Notes: a model not told the origin generated them from the letters alone. A DNA stretch of 12,177 bases from a bacterium (GCA_029557395.1 JAKQIK010000055.1:1-12177); one strand, 5' to 3'; shown: positions 1 to 6,460, counted from the first letter of the stretch. Program-made: numbers and translations.

Positions 1-1506
1 GAGGGCGCTATCCTTGTAGTTGATGTTTCTCAAGGTATACAGGTTCAGACGTTAGTAAATGTTTATTTGGCTATAGCTGCAGACTTAAAAATAATTCCCG
101 TATTGAACAAAATTGATTTGCCGGCAGCTGATGTACCTAGGGTAACTGCTGAAGTGATTAGTTTGCTAGGGTGTGATGAAGATGAAATTTTACATATTTC
201 TGCCAAGACCGGTCAGGGTGTGCCAGCAGTATTAGACGCGGTAGTAAGTCAAATCGACCCACCAACAGGCAAGCCGGAATTACCGACTAGGGCATTAATT
301 TTTGATAGTTACTACGATGATTATCGAGGTGTTGTTTTGTATGTACGGATTGTAGATGGTGAGATACAAAAAGGCTCAGAAATATCCATGATTGGTACTG
401 GGAGTAGTGGACTAGCATTAGAGGTTGGCCACTTAAGCCCTATGATGTCGGCTGATTCTAGTTTGAAAGCTGGTGAGATTGGCTATATCGTTACAAATCT
501 TAAATCAACTCGTGAGGCTAAAGTTGGCGATACGATTACTTTGTCAAAAAATAAATCAAACGAAGCGTTGCCTGGCTATAAAGAGGTTCAGCCATTTGTT
601 TATGCTGGAATTTTTCCTGAGAGTAATGAGTTTTATAATGACCTCAAAGAAGCTATAGAAAAATTGTCTTTGAGTGACTCTGCCTTGCAATACGAGCCAG
701 AAAATTCACCTGTACTTGGTTTTGGTGTCAGAGTTGGGTTCTTAGGACTACTGCACATGGATATTGTGCGCGAAAGACTTGAGCGTGAATATAACCTGAG
801 CCTGATCGTTACAAATCCTAGCACAGACTACCATGTAACATTATCGACAGGCGAAGAAGTAGATATAAAATCAGCCAGTAATCTACCAGATCCTGCCAAA
901 ATAGAATCTATTGCTGAACCATGGATAAAAGGCGAAATCGTCGTGCCAAAAGAATATGTTGGAGCGGTGATACAATTGATTTCGGCAAAACGAGGTATTC
1001 AAAAGGGGCTTAGCTTTGTTGATGCCCAGCTAGCACTAATAACTTTTGAAGCTCCTTTGGCAAATTTGTTAACAGATTTTTATGATCAGCTCAAAAGTAC
1101 TACGAGTGGTTATGGCTCATTTAATTATGAACTAAGTGACTATAGAGTCGAGGATTTAGTGAGAGTTGACTTCTACGTAGCTGGTGAGATAGTCGGGGCA
1201 CTATCAGTCATGGCACATAGGTCTGAGGCAAATAGTCTGGGTCGTGAAACCGTGACAAAATTAAAAGAAGTCATTCCGCGCCAGAACTTTAAGGTTGCTT
1301 TGCAAGCAGCGATTGGTGGTAGATTTATTGCTCGTGAAGATATTTCTGCTTATCGTAAAGATGTAACTTCTGGGCTTTATGGTGGTGATGTATCTCGAAA
1401 GAAAAAAGTCTTAGCCAAGCAAAAGCGGGGCAAGGAGCGGCTGAAGCGGTTTGGAAAGGTAGATATTCCAGCCGAAGCATTTACGGTCATGTTGAAACGT
1501 GATTAG
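1..1506 (+). CDS. lepA: Elongation factor 4 (LepA), 5'-truncated by window edge
   Basis: Ribosome-associated translational GTPase that binds stalled or mistranslocated ribosomes. The reading frame is open from base 1, so the gene begins outside the window; the TTG at 67 is internal. The first visible residues (EGAILVVDVSQGIQ, then QTLVNVYLA) are the LepA stretch that directly follows the G3 motif, so roughly the first 100 of about 600 residues are missing, including the P-loop and DTPGH. The G4 motif NKID lies at window codons 36-39 and the G5 motif SAKTG at 67-71. Domains II, III and V-like follow. The basic LepA-specific C-terminus, with RKKKVLAKQKRGKERLKRFG and then VDIPAEAF, is complete and ends in TAG. 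LepA is told from EF-G by this C-terminal domain and the absence of domain IV. No obvious terminator follows; the next gene has its own promoter. Confidence 0.97.
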   Translation, partial: EGAILVVDVSQGIQVQTLVNVYLAIAADLKIIPVLNKIDLPAADVPRVTAEVISLLGCDEDEILHISAKTGQGVPAVLDAVVSQIDPPTGKPELPTRALIFDSYYDDYRGVVLYVRIVDGEIQKGSEISMIGTGSSGLALEVGHLSPMMSADSSLKAGEIGYIVTNLKSTREAKVGDTITLSKNKSNEALPGYKEVQPFVYAGIFPESNEFYNDLKEAIEKLSLSDSALQYEPENSPVLGFGVRVGFLGLLHMDIVRERLEREYNLSLIVTNPSTDYHVTLSTGEEVDIKSASNLPDPAKIESIAEPWIKGEIVVPKEYVGAVIQLISAKRGIQKGLSFVDAQLALITFEAPLANLLTDFYDQLKSTTSGYGSFNYELSDYRVEDLVRVDFYVAGEIVGALSVMAHRSEANSLGRETVTKLKEVIPRQNFKVALQAAIGGRFIAREDISAYRKDVTSGLYGGDVSRKKKVLAKQKRGKERLKRFGKVDIPAEAFTVMLKRD

Positions 1507-1580
1507 TGAGACAGAATACATTACTTGTTATAGAAGACATCTAGTTAGCGAATTTTCTTAAAGTTTTTGTTACATAATGC

Positions 1581-1609
1581 TTATGATTTTCTGATTTTAC
1601 TGGTACAAT
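1581..1609 (+). promoter_or_regulatory. Extended -10 promoter giving a leaderless transcript of the next gene
   Basis: A TGG-TACAAT extended -10 box lies at 1601-1609 (hexamer 1604-1609). The -35 position (1581-1586, TTATGA) is poor, as is common when an extended -10 is present. The ATG begins at 1619, only 9 nt after the -10, so transcription should start at or within about 3 nt of the start codon. No Shine-Dalgarno sequence is visible. Inferred, not measured. Confidence 0.6.
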
Positions 1610-1618
1610 CTATCTGAT

Positions 1619-2305
1619 ATGGATAAACAACAAATAATAAATCAGCTCTCAAATATGCAAGCTGATTATAAACCTAATGACAATGTATTAAGTCAGTTAG
1701 AACATATTAGCTTAATTGCAGTAGTTGGACCAACCGGTGCTGGCAAGTCTACCTTGGTTCGGCGGTCGGGCTTGCCTTTTGTGATTGGTGATACGACCAG
1801 GGCGCCAAGAGATGGCGAAATACAGGGTCGGGATTATAATTTTCGATCTGATATTGGTAATCTTGTTCAAGAAATTCAAGATGGTGAGTTTGTACAATAC
1901 GTTGTACAGAGAGGGGCTGAAGTTTATGGTACCAAGGCATCATCTTATCCACCTAGTGGAGCTTGTGCTATGTCTATCGTAGCTAGTGCATTGCCACAAT
2001 TTCGTACTTTAGGTTTTTCAACTATCATACCGGTTTATATAGTGCCACCAAATCATACTGAATGGATGAAGCGTATTAGTAATCATCGTGACAAAGATCT
2101 CGAGGCAAGACTAATGGAAGCGAAGGAATCGCTTAGAGTAGCGTTAGCAGATTCATCTTATGTTTTTATCGTAAACGACGAACTAGAATCAGCCGTTGTA
2201 TTGCTAAAAGCTGTAGTTCGTGGCTCAATAGACCAAACTGCTTCTGCAAAAGCACGTGTATCGGCTAATATCCTGTATGAGCATATTCAGAAGGTTATAC
2301 GTTAG
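1619..2305 (+). CDS. Divergent guanylate-kinase-like P-loop protein (copy 1, intact Walker A)
   Basis: Guanylate kinase family fold (ATP + GMP to ADP + GDP in true members), 228 aa. The Walker A motif GPTGAGKST is intact at residues 37-45. GMP-side landmarks include DTTRAPR (58-64), GRDYNF (70-75) and VYGT (102-105), and the IVPP strand (141-144) and IVNDELE (184-190) are typical. Two base-contacting acidic positions look lost: the Glu of the usual F-L-E-W is Gln93, and the usual LDIDVQGA stretch is replaced around MSIVASAL (118-125). Residues 1-30 and the last ~25 extend beyond the kinase core, and the neighbour has similar extensions. The start is chosen because the -10 box lies just upstream. 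It may be an altered-specificity nucleotide kinase or a regulatory GMK-like protein rather than the housekeeping enzyme; I do not assign gmk. Confidence 0.8.
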   Translation: MDKQQIINQLSNMQADYKPNDNVLSQLEHISLIAVVGPTGAGKSTLVRRSGLPFVIGDTTRAPRDGEIQGRDYNFRSDIGNLVQEIQDGEFVQYVVQRGAEVYGTKASSYPPSGACAMSIVASALPQFRTLGFSTIIPVYIVPPNHTEWMKRISNHRDKDLEARLMEAKESLRVALADSSYVFIVNDELESAVVLLKAVVRGSIDQTASAKARVSANILYEHIQKVIR

Positions 2306-2320
2306 CCACTTCATTAGCTA

Positions 2321-2349
2321 GGAGTAATTACGTGATACTCTCACGCTCC
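2321..2349 (+). terminator. Possible weak hairpin terminator after copy 1
   Basis: GGAG (2321-2324) can pair with CTCC (2346-2349), and CGTGA (2331-2335) with TCACG (2341-2345), leaving a TACTC loop and a 6-nt bulge on the left arm. A T-rich stretch follows, but not a tight U run. The hairpin abuts the -35 box of the next promoter, so it could instead be regulatory or fortuitous. Confidence 0.3.
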
Positions 2350-2377
2350 TTGAATTTTATCTGTTTTGTATTATAAT
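2350..2377 (+). promoter_or_regulatory. Sigma-70-type promoter of copy 2
   Basis: TTGAAT (2350-2355) and a perfect TATAAT (2372-2377) are separated by 16 nt. The predicted start site falls at about 2384, which is the first base of an ATG opening a 7-codon leader ORF. Confidence 0.7.
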
Positions 2378-2383
2378 CTTGTT

Positions 2384-2407
2384 ATGAAACAGGCGTTAGC
2401 AAAATAA
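2384..2407 (+). CDS. Putative 7-codon leaderless upstream ORF (MKQALAK)
   Basis: ATG at 2384 sits 6 nt after the TATAAT box, so a transcript would start on it. It encodes MKQALAK and stops at TAA 2405-2407, two bases before the ATG of the next gene at 2410. The downstream ATG lacks a convincing Shine-Dalgarno sequence. Leaderless initiation followed by termination-reinitiation is therefore a reasonable way to translate the main gene. It could be chance, since an ORF this short carries no conservation evidence here. Confidence 0.35.
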   Translation: MKQALAK

Positions 2408-2409
2408 AA

Positions 2410-3153
2410 ATGAGCAACACAAACAGTCTTGTAAAAAATAAAGAGTTTCAACAAATACTCAAAAATTATCAGCCAAACCAAGATAATCTTGAGTTTACAG
2501 CTAAGATGGAATTTGTGTTTATGGTTGGACCGACAGCATCAGGCCGGAACACGCTAATAGATATCTTGGTTGAGTCTGGGCGCTATCGTTATATTATTTC
2601 TGATACTACACGTCATCCGCGCCTTAATAATGGCGTAATGGAAGTAAATGGTCGAGAATATTGGTTTGTCTCTGAGGATAGTTTTTTATCCGGTTTAGAA
2701 AAGGGCGAGTACTTAGAAGCGGCTATTATTCATGGGCAACAGGTCTCAGGAATAAGCTTGCGTGAGCTAAAAGAGGCGTATAAAACTGGTAAGATTGCCA
2801 TTGACGAGATAGAGGTAGAGGGTGCACTTACGCTGAGGAGGTTGTTCCCAAAGAGTTTATTTGTTTTTCTTTTACCGCCATCTTTCGAAATATGGATGAA
2901 CAGGTTGAATAGTCGTGGAGACATGCACGAGGAAGAGTTTAAAAGACGCTTGACAAGTGCACTTTATGAGATAGAGTCGGCTATTGAGTATGATTTTTAT
3001 CAATTTGTTATTAATAATGAAATTCATGAAGCTGCCACAGCAGTTGACGAGCTAGCTAAGGGTAGACAACCAGATAATAGCAAGCAGGCTCATGGCATCG
3101 AGCATGCAAAGAATTTGGTAGTTAATATTAAGCACTATCTATCCACCCTGTGA
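2410..3153 (+). CDS. Divergent guanylate-kinase-like protein (copy 2, degenerate Walker A)
   Basis: Second guanylate-kinase-family protein, 247 aa, and a paralogue of the preceding gene. The P-loop reads GPTASGRNT (residues 40-48): the catalytic and phosphate-binding Lys is Arg46 and the following Ser is Asn47, so normal ATP binding is doubtful. The acceptor side is better kept than in copy 1: DTTRHPR (65-71), GREYWF (81-86), GEYLE with Glu103 (99-103), IDEIEVEGA (131-139), LLPP (154-157), and a lid-like segment with SRGD and RR (168-180). Both copies share a Y-[KQ]-P-N motif before the core (here residues 20-23) and a short C-terminal extension. It ends with TGA. Candidates are a pseudoenzyme partner of copy 1 or a GMK-fold regulator. 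Family assignment is firm; activity is unknown. Confidence 0.78.
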   Translation: MSNTNSLVKNKEFQQILKNYQPNQDNLEFTAKMEFVFMVGPTASGRNTLIDILVESGRYRYIISDTTRHPRLNNGVMEVNGREYWFVSEDSFLSGLEKGEYLEAAIIHGQQVSGISLRELKEAYKTGKIAIDEIEVEGALTLRRLFPKSLFVFLLPPSFEIWMNRLNSRGDMHEEEFKRRLTSALYEIESAIEYDFYQFVINNEIHEAATAVDELAKGRQPDNSKQAHGIEHAKNLVVNIKHYLSTL

Positions 3154-3155
3154 TT

Positions 3156-3184
3156 TTGCCCCTAGAGTCTGTTTGTGTGATAAT
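3156..3184 (+). promoter_or_regulatory. Extended -10 promoter, leaderless, for the small membrane protein
   Basis: TTGCCC (3156-3161), a 17-nt spacer and GATAAT (3179-3184) preceded by TGT (3176-3178). The ATG at 3191 begins 7 nt after the -10 hexamer ends, so the transcript should begin at the start codon. The promoter starts only 3 bases after the preceding stop. Confidence 0.55.
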
Positions 3185-3190
3185 AAGTTT

Positions 3191-3481
3191 ATGGTAAAAC
3201 ATAAAGCACGACAAAAAAAGTCTAAATCAGAGGTAGTTACCGGAGATTTTGAGCTACATTTTGAAGAAGTGGTAAACCGTAATCGCTTTATTGTATTAAT
3301 TCTTGTGACTGGAAGTTTGATTTTGCTTGCTATGCTGGTACCAGGTCTGGCATATGACTCACAAGCGAGTGTAGACAATACCTTATTAGAAGCTGAAGGT
3401 GGAAAAGTAATAAATTCGGAAAATGTTATTTTATCTAACCCTGAAGTTGTTGAGTTTAAGGTCAATAGAATAGGTAATTAG
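3191..3481 (+). CDS. Small single-pass membrane protein of unknown function
   Basis: I do not recognise a family. The 96-aa product has a very basic N-terminus (residues 1-12, rich in Lys/Arg), a short acidic stretch (19-26), one strongly hydrophobic segment (about 33-55, beginning RFIVLILVTG), and a polar C-terminal tail of about 40 residues. By the positive-inside rule the basic end is cytoplasmic and the tail faces outside. I chose ATG 3191 over an in-frame TTG at 3173 because a -10 box at 3179-3184 places the transcript start at 3191. The stop codon TAG (3479-3481) directly abuts the CIRCE operator of hrcA. Composition resembles small membrane or division-associated proteins, but nothing supports a specific role. 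Confidence 0.7.
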   Translation: MVKHKARQKKSKSEVVTGDFELHFEEVVNRNRFIVLILVTGSLILLAMLVPGLAYDSQASVDNTLLEAEGGKVINSENVILSNPEVVEFKVNRIGN

Positions 3482-3508
3482 TTAGCAGTCTTGTGTTTAG
3501 AGTGCTGA
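3482..3508 (+). promoter_or_regulatory. CIRCE operator of hrcA-grpE
   Basis: TTAGCAGTC (3482-3490), exactly 9 nt, then GAGTGCTGA (3500-3508). This matches the HrcA operator consensus TTAGCACTC-N9-GAGTGCTAA at 16 of 18 positions. It begins on the base after the upstream stop codon and overlaps the candidate -35 box, so bound HrcA would block its own promoter. Confidence 0.85.
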
Positions 3509-3519
3509 AAATGTACAAT
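3491..3519 (+). promoter_or_regulatory. Promoter of hrcA-grpE, overlapped by CIRCE
   Basis: TTGTGT (3491-3496), a 17-nt spacer and TACAAT (3514-3519). The -35 lies inside the CIRCE spacer. The predicted start site is near 3526. Unlike the genes upstream, hrcA has a Shine-Dalgarno sequence, AAGGA at 3530-3534, 6 nt before the ATG. Confidence 0.6.
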
Positions 3520-3540
3520 AAGACTAGATAAGGATATGAA

Positions 3541-4254
3541 ATGACACAGCGTCAGGAAGCAATTTTGATGTCGGTTGTAGAGCAGTATGCCGAAGTAGCA
3601 AGTCCGGTAGGTAGTAGTCTATTATCGAAGCTATTTGGTGTTTCGAGCGCTACTATTCGTGCTGAAATGGCAGAATTGGAAAAATTAGGATACATTAAGC
3701 AACCGCATACCAGTGCTGGACGTATACCTACTGACAAGGGCTATAGATATTATGTAAATATCCTTTCTGACAATAATTCCGATCATTCGCGATTGACCGA
3801 GCGACGAGCTGAACGTGCACTTACTGCCAGGGTAGAGGGCGGTGGCCTGCCAGACCGTACCATTAGGAATGCGGTAGACACATTAGTAGAGCTTACTCAC
3901 AATTTAGGGATCGCTACAATAGGTAATCAGCTTTATATGAGTGGTCTCTCAAATCTTTTTGGTCAACCTGAGTTCGTAAGTGGGCAAGACGTACAGCAAA
4001 TTGCGAGATTACTCGATAATTTAGAGCCTTGGCTACGAGAGGCTGCACCCAATGAACCACTCAGTGTCTATATTGGTACGGAGAATCCGATTGGTAGTAG
4101 TGCAAACGCAAGCCTTATTATCAGTCGGTTCAGAAGCCCCTATAGTGATAGGAGTTATATAGGTGTACTTGGCCCTACGAGGCAACAATATAGAGATGTT
4201 ATGAACTTGGTTGAACACGCAGGCAGGGTATTGGAGGATGCACTTTATGAATAA
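3541..4254 (+). CDS. hrcA: Heat-inducible transcription repressor HrcA, short form
   Basis: Cytoplasmic repressor that binds CIRCE inverted repeats and silences chaperone genes until heat stress inactivates it. The N-terminal winged helix carries the HrcA signature: SSATIRAEMAELEKLGY (35-51), QPHTSAGRIPTDKGYRYY (54-71). The C-terminal part retains the GAF-like core with IGTENP and GVLGPTRQQY and the final helix (about 175-237). At 237 aa it is roughly 100 residues shorter than the usual ~340 aa; the reduction is in the middle of the effector/dimerisation region, with no frameshift visible. The ATG has AAGGA 6 nt upstream. grpE follows after 39 nt, so the two are likely cotranscribed. CIRCE sites at its own promoter and before dnaK identify its probable targets. 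Confidence 0.95.
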   Translation: MTQRQEAILMSVVEQYAEVASPVGSSLLSKLFGVSSATIRAEMAELEKLGYIKQPHTSAGRIPTDKGYRYYVNILSDNNSDHSRLTERRAERALTARVEGGGLPDRTIRNAVDTLVELTHNLGIATIGNQLYMSGLSNLFGQPEFVSGQDVQQIARLLDNLEPWLREAAPNEPLSVYIGTENPIGSSANASLIISRFRSPYSDRSYIGVLGPTRQQYRDVMNLVEHAGRVLEDALYE

Positions 4255-4293
4255 AGCGTGCAAGAAATTAGCCAAAAAAGGAGAGAAGCAAAT

Positions 4294-4743
4294 ATGACAA
4301 AACAGCCAGATATTACTGAATTACAACTCGAAATAGATAATTTGACAGAGGCGCTTCAAAGAGAGCGAGCTGATGCAATGAATTTAAGGCGTCGGTTTGA
4401 AGAAGAAAAAGGTACACTTGGTTTAACTCACAAAATTAGTATTATTTCTGAACTACTACCAGTCATAGATAATTTTGATAGATCTTTAAAGCATGTGCCC
4501 CAGAACTTGAAAGACGATCAGTATATAAAAGGCATTAACTCTATTGTTAGGCAGTTCGAGGATACTCTTAGTAAGCTAGGCGTGACCAAGATAAGGGCCA
4601 TTGGAGAAAACTTTGATCCAAACTTACATGAGGCCGTTTCACATCAAGAAGATGGTGATAAAGAAGTTGTAACCGAAGAGGTTCAGACGGGCTATATGCT
4701 GGGCGACCGGGTGATACGGCATTCTATAGTAAAGGTAAACTAG
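4294..4743 (+). CDS. grpE: Nucleotide exchange factor GrpE
   Basis: Cochaperone that releases ADP from DnaK and resets its substrate cycle. The 149-aa product has an N-terminal coiled-coil-forming helix (about 7-40), the LLPVIDNFDRSL segment (54-65), and the C-terminal beta-domain with FDPNLHEAVS (107-116) and the GrpE signature ending GYMLGDRVIRHSIVKV (133-148). I start it at ATG 4294, which has AAAGGAGAG centred about 11 nt upstream; an in-frame GTG at 4258 would add 12 residues but lacks a comparable ribosome site. It is short for a GrpE (often 170-200 aa) because the disordered N-terminus is reduced. dnaK lies 3.4 kb downstream, separated by two surface-protein genes, instead of adjacent as is usual. 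Confidence 0.95.
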   Translation: MTKQPDITELQLEIDNLTEALQRERADAMNLRRRFEEEKGTLGLTHKISIISELLPVIDNFDRSLKHVPQNLKDDQYIKGINSIVRQFEDTLSKLGVTKIRAIGENFDPNLHEAVSHQEDGDKEVVTEEVQTGYMLGDRVIRHSIVKVN

Positions 4744-4773
4744 ATATATTGATAAACTAAAAAATAATTAAAA

Positions 4774-4804
4774 AAAGCGTGTTGTATTATGCTTTAGGTT
4801 ATTT
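4774..4804 (+). terminator. Weak hairpin between grpE and the cohesin gene
   Basis: AAAGCGTG (4774-4781) can pair with TATGCTTT (4788-4795), using two G-U pairs around a 6-nt loop. The stem is followed by AGG and a T-rich stretch. It is AT-rich and probably leaky. It overlaps a candidate promoter, so some read-through from the CIRCE-controlled promoter into the surface genes is possible. Confidence 0.3.
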
Positions 4805-4810
4805 TAGAAT
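4782..4810 (+). promoter_or_regulatory. Candidate promoter of the cohesin-dockerin unit
   Basis: TTGTAT (4782-4787), a 17-nt spacer and TAGAAT (4805-4810). The leader to the TTG start at 4906 would be about 90 nt. The -35 is weak and the region is AT-rich, so a chance match is possible. Confidence 0.35.
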
Positions 4811-4905
4811 GTAGACAAGTAATTTAAAAAAATAAGGACAGTTTCAAGGGTAGAAGATAATTAATACACCAAGAGTTGTCACTTTATATAAAGGGGAATC
4901 AGGCC

Positions 4906-6459
4906 TTGACTATAGTAAAAACACAAAAGAAGCAATTTATTCTGCTATCTATTTTGGCAATTTTTGGATTTGCTACCTTTTTTCTAAAGCCATTTGGTGC
5001 TTCGGCCGCGGGTAGTTTGTCTTTAAGTTCTTCGGCTTCAAGTGTTAATAACGGATCTAATTTCGTTGTTTCTGTTAGAGTCAATCCAGGTGTTCCGGTG
5101 ACCGGTGTAGAGACTGTAACTACTTACGATCAGTCAAAAGTCCAGTTTGTATCAATTGATACAGCTGGATCAGGATTTTCGGCTGCTGCTTATGAGACTG
5201 GTGGTTCTGGGAAGGTCAGTATCGATAGGTTTAGTATATCACCTGTACAAGGTGATTTATTGGTTGCGAAGATTAATTTTAAGGCAATTGCAGGCTCAGG
5301 TACAGCAAGCTTTAGTGTATCAGGTAAGACTGATAGCATGGGGGATGCTTCTGCTTCTTCAAATGGTTCGGCTACTGTGGCTATGACAACTCCTACGACT
5401 CCCAACCCTCCAACTAACCCCAACCCTCCAACTAACCCTAACCCTCCTACGACACCAACTAATCCTAATCCTACCCCATCTCCATCGCAACCCTCTACTC
5501 CGGGTACTCCATCTGCTCCTGGTGGTTCATCTGGCGGTGGTGTAAAGCCCAGTACTCCGACGCCAAAAAATACCCCTGGTGCTACTGAGCTGATATTTAA
5601 TGATGTCAATCGGCAATTTACTAAGGCGAGTCTAGCTGTAAACACTACAAATGCCGCTAAAGTTGTAATTATCTACGGCATCAGTGGTGATAGCTTAAAT
5701 TTCCAGACACCTCAAACTGATTTATCTACTACTCATAATATAAATTTTGATAGCAACTCATTAATACCTGGCACTACCTATTACTACCAGGTTGTAGCAG
5801 AAAATAGCGACGGAGTACGTACGATATCTGAAGTAAAAACATTCAAAACTCAGGGCTATACTGTCAAGCTAGTGATTAAAGACAAGAATGGTAAGTTCCT
5901 TAAGAAAAAGCAAGTTACATTATTCTCAGAGCCGATGACAGCAAAAACCGATGATGATGGAGTTGTCGAGTTTATAGACGTTGCACCAGGTGAGCATATG
6001 ATTGAATATTCTCTGGGAGACGAAAAGTATTCACAAAGAATAACTGTCGATAATGAAGTTACAGAGGATCCAAGTGGCGTACAAGTAGCTGGTGTACAGA
6101 ATATATCCGTTATCTACGATACGCTTACTCAGACAACTCTACTAACATCAAAGTTAGCGATAGCCGTTGCTACCATAGTAGGCGTATTAGCTATCGGACT
6201 CTTGGCGATGCGAAGTGGTTATGCTCAGGAATTCGTAGGTAATATACAAGCAAAGTCTCGAAGGCGATCAAGGGGCGTAGAGCTTCAGTCTCCGCCGTCG
6301 TCTTATACGCCACAATCTACAAATAATACTAACCAGACACCAGTGAATAATGACCAAAACGGTAATCCTGCGGTTTATAATGTGGGGGCGCCAAAGCAAC
6401 AAAATCCCGGTGCTGTAATAAATCCTACGGGCAATGACCAGAACAAAGGAGGACAATAA
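4906..6459 (+). CDS. Membrane-anchored cohesin-domain surface protein
   Basis: Candidate surface receptor for dockerin modules, 517 aa. Order: basic N-terminus and hydrophobic export signal (about 8-35, ending GASAAG); cohesin-like beta domain (36-160; NNGSNFVVSVRV, then GVETVTTYDQSKVQFVS, and later GDLLVAKINFKA); Pro/Thr/Asn linker with NPNPPT repeats (161-224); fibronectin-III-like domain (228-317; PGTTYYYQVVAENSDG); a transthyretin/CNA-B-like domain (319-405); a membrane helix (about 414-436); and a basic stop-transfer with a Gln/Asn/Pro-rich cytoplasmic tail (447-517). I choose the TTG at 4906 because AAGGGGA (4891-4897) lies 8 nt before it; an in-frame TTG at 4876 lacks a site. The next gene starts 1 nt after the stop and encodes a dockerin, the natural ligand of cohesins. 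Cohesin assignment is by pattern, so type I or II is not resolved. No enzyme domain or sortase motif is seen. Confidence 0.8.
   Translation: MTIVKTQKKQFILLSILAIFGFATFFLKPFGASAAGSLSLSSSASSVNNGSNFVVSVRVNPGVPVTGVETVTTYDQSKVQFVSIDTAGSGFSAAAYETGGSGKVSIDRFSISPVQGDLLVAKINFKAIAGSGTASFSVSGKTDSMGDASASSNGSATVAMTTPTTPNPPTNPNPPTNPNPPTTPTNPNPTPSPSQPSTPGTPSAPGGSSGGGVKPSTPTPKNTPGATELIFNDVNRQFTKASLAVNTTNAAKVVIIYGISGDSLNFQTPQTDLSTTHNINFDSNSLIPGTTYYYQVVAENSDGVRTISEVKTFKTQGYTVKLVIKDKNGKFLKKKQVTLFSEPMTAKTDDDGVVEFIDVAPGEHMIEYSLGDEKYSQRITVDNEVTEDPSGVQVAGVQNISVIYDTLTQTTLLTSKLAIAVATIVGVLAIGLLAMRSGYAQEFVGNIQAKSRRRSRGVELQSPPSSYTPQSTNNTNQTPVNNDQNGNPAVYNVGAPKQQNPGAVINPTGNDQNKGGQ
5404..5451 (+). repeat. 18-bp tandem repeat in the proline-rich linker
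   Basis: Two near-identical 18-bp units (5404-5421 and 5422-5439, differing at the last base) plus a partial third (5440-5451) encode NPPTNP repeats. The unit is a multiple of three, so copy-number slippage would alter linker length without changing the frame. Confidence 0.8.
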
Positions 6460-6460
6460 T

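Noticed and set aside
67..69. TTG as a lepA start codon
   Set aside because: The frame is open to base 1 and the upstream 22 codons encode the conserved LepA stretch after the G3 motif, so this is an internal Leu.
4258..4293. GTG 4258 as the grpE start
   Set aside because: It lies 3 nt after the hrcA stop without a ribosome site, while ATG 4294 has a strong AAAGGAG upstream and fits the family.
5190..5645. Minus-strand 151-codon open frame rich in Gly and Val
   Set aside because: It is the antisense of the Pro/Thr/Asn-rich linker; low-complexity codons keep the opposite strand open. No promoter or ribosome site supports it.
6434..6460. ATG 6434 as the start of the dockerin gene
   Set aside because: It would overlap the cohesin gene and precede the strong AAAGGAGG at 6445-6452, which is correctly spaced for ATG 6461; the added residues are not part of a signal peptide.
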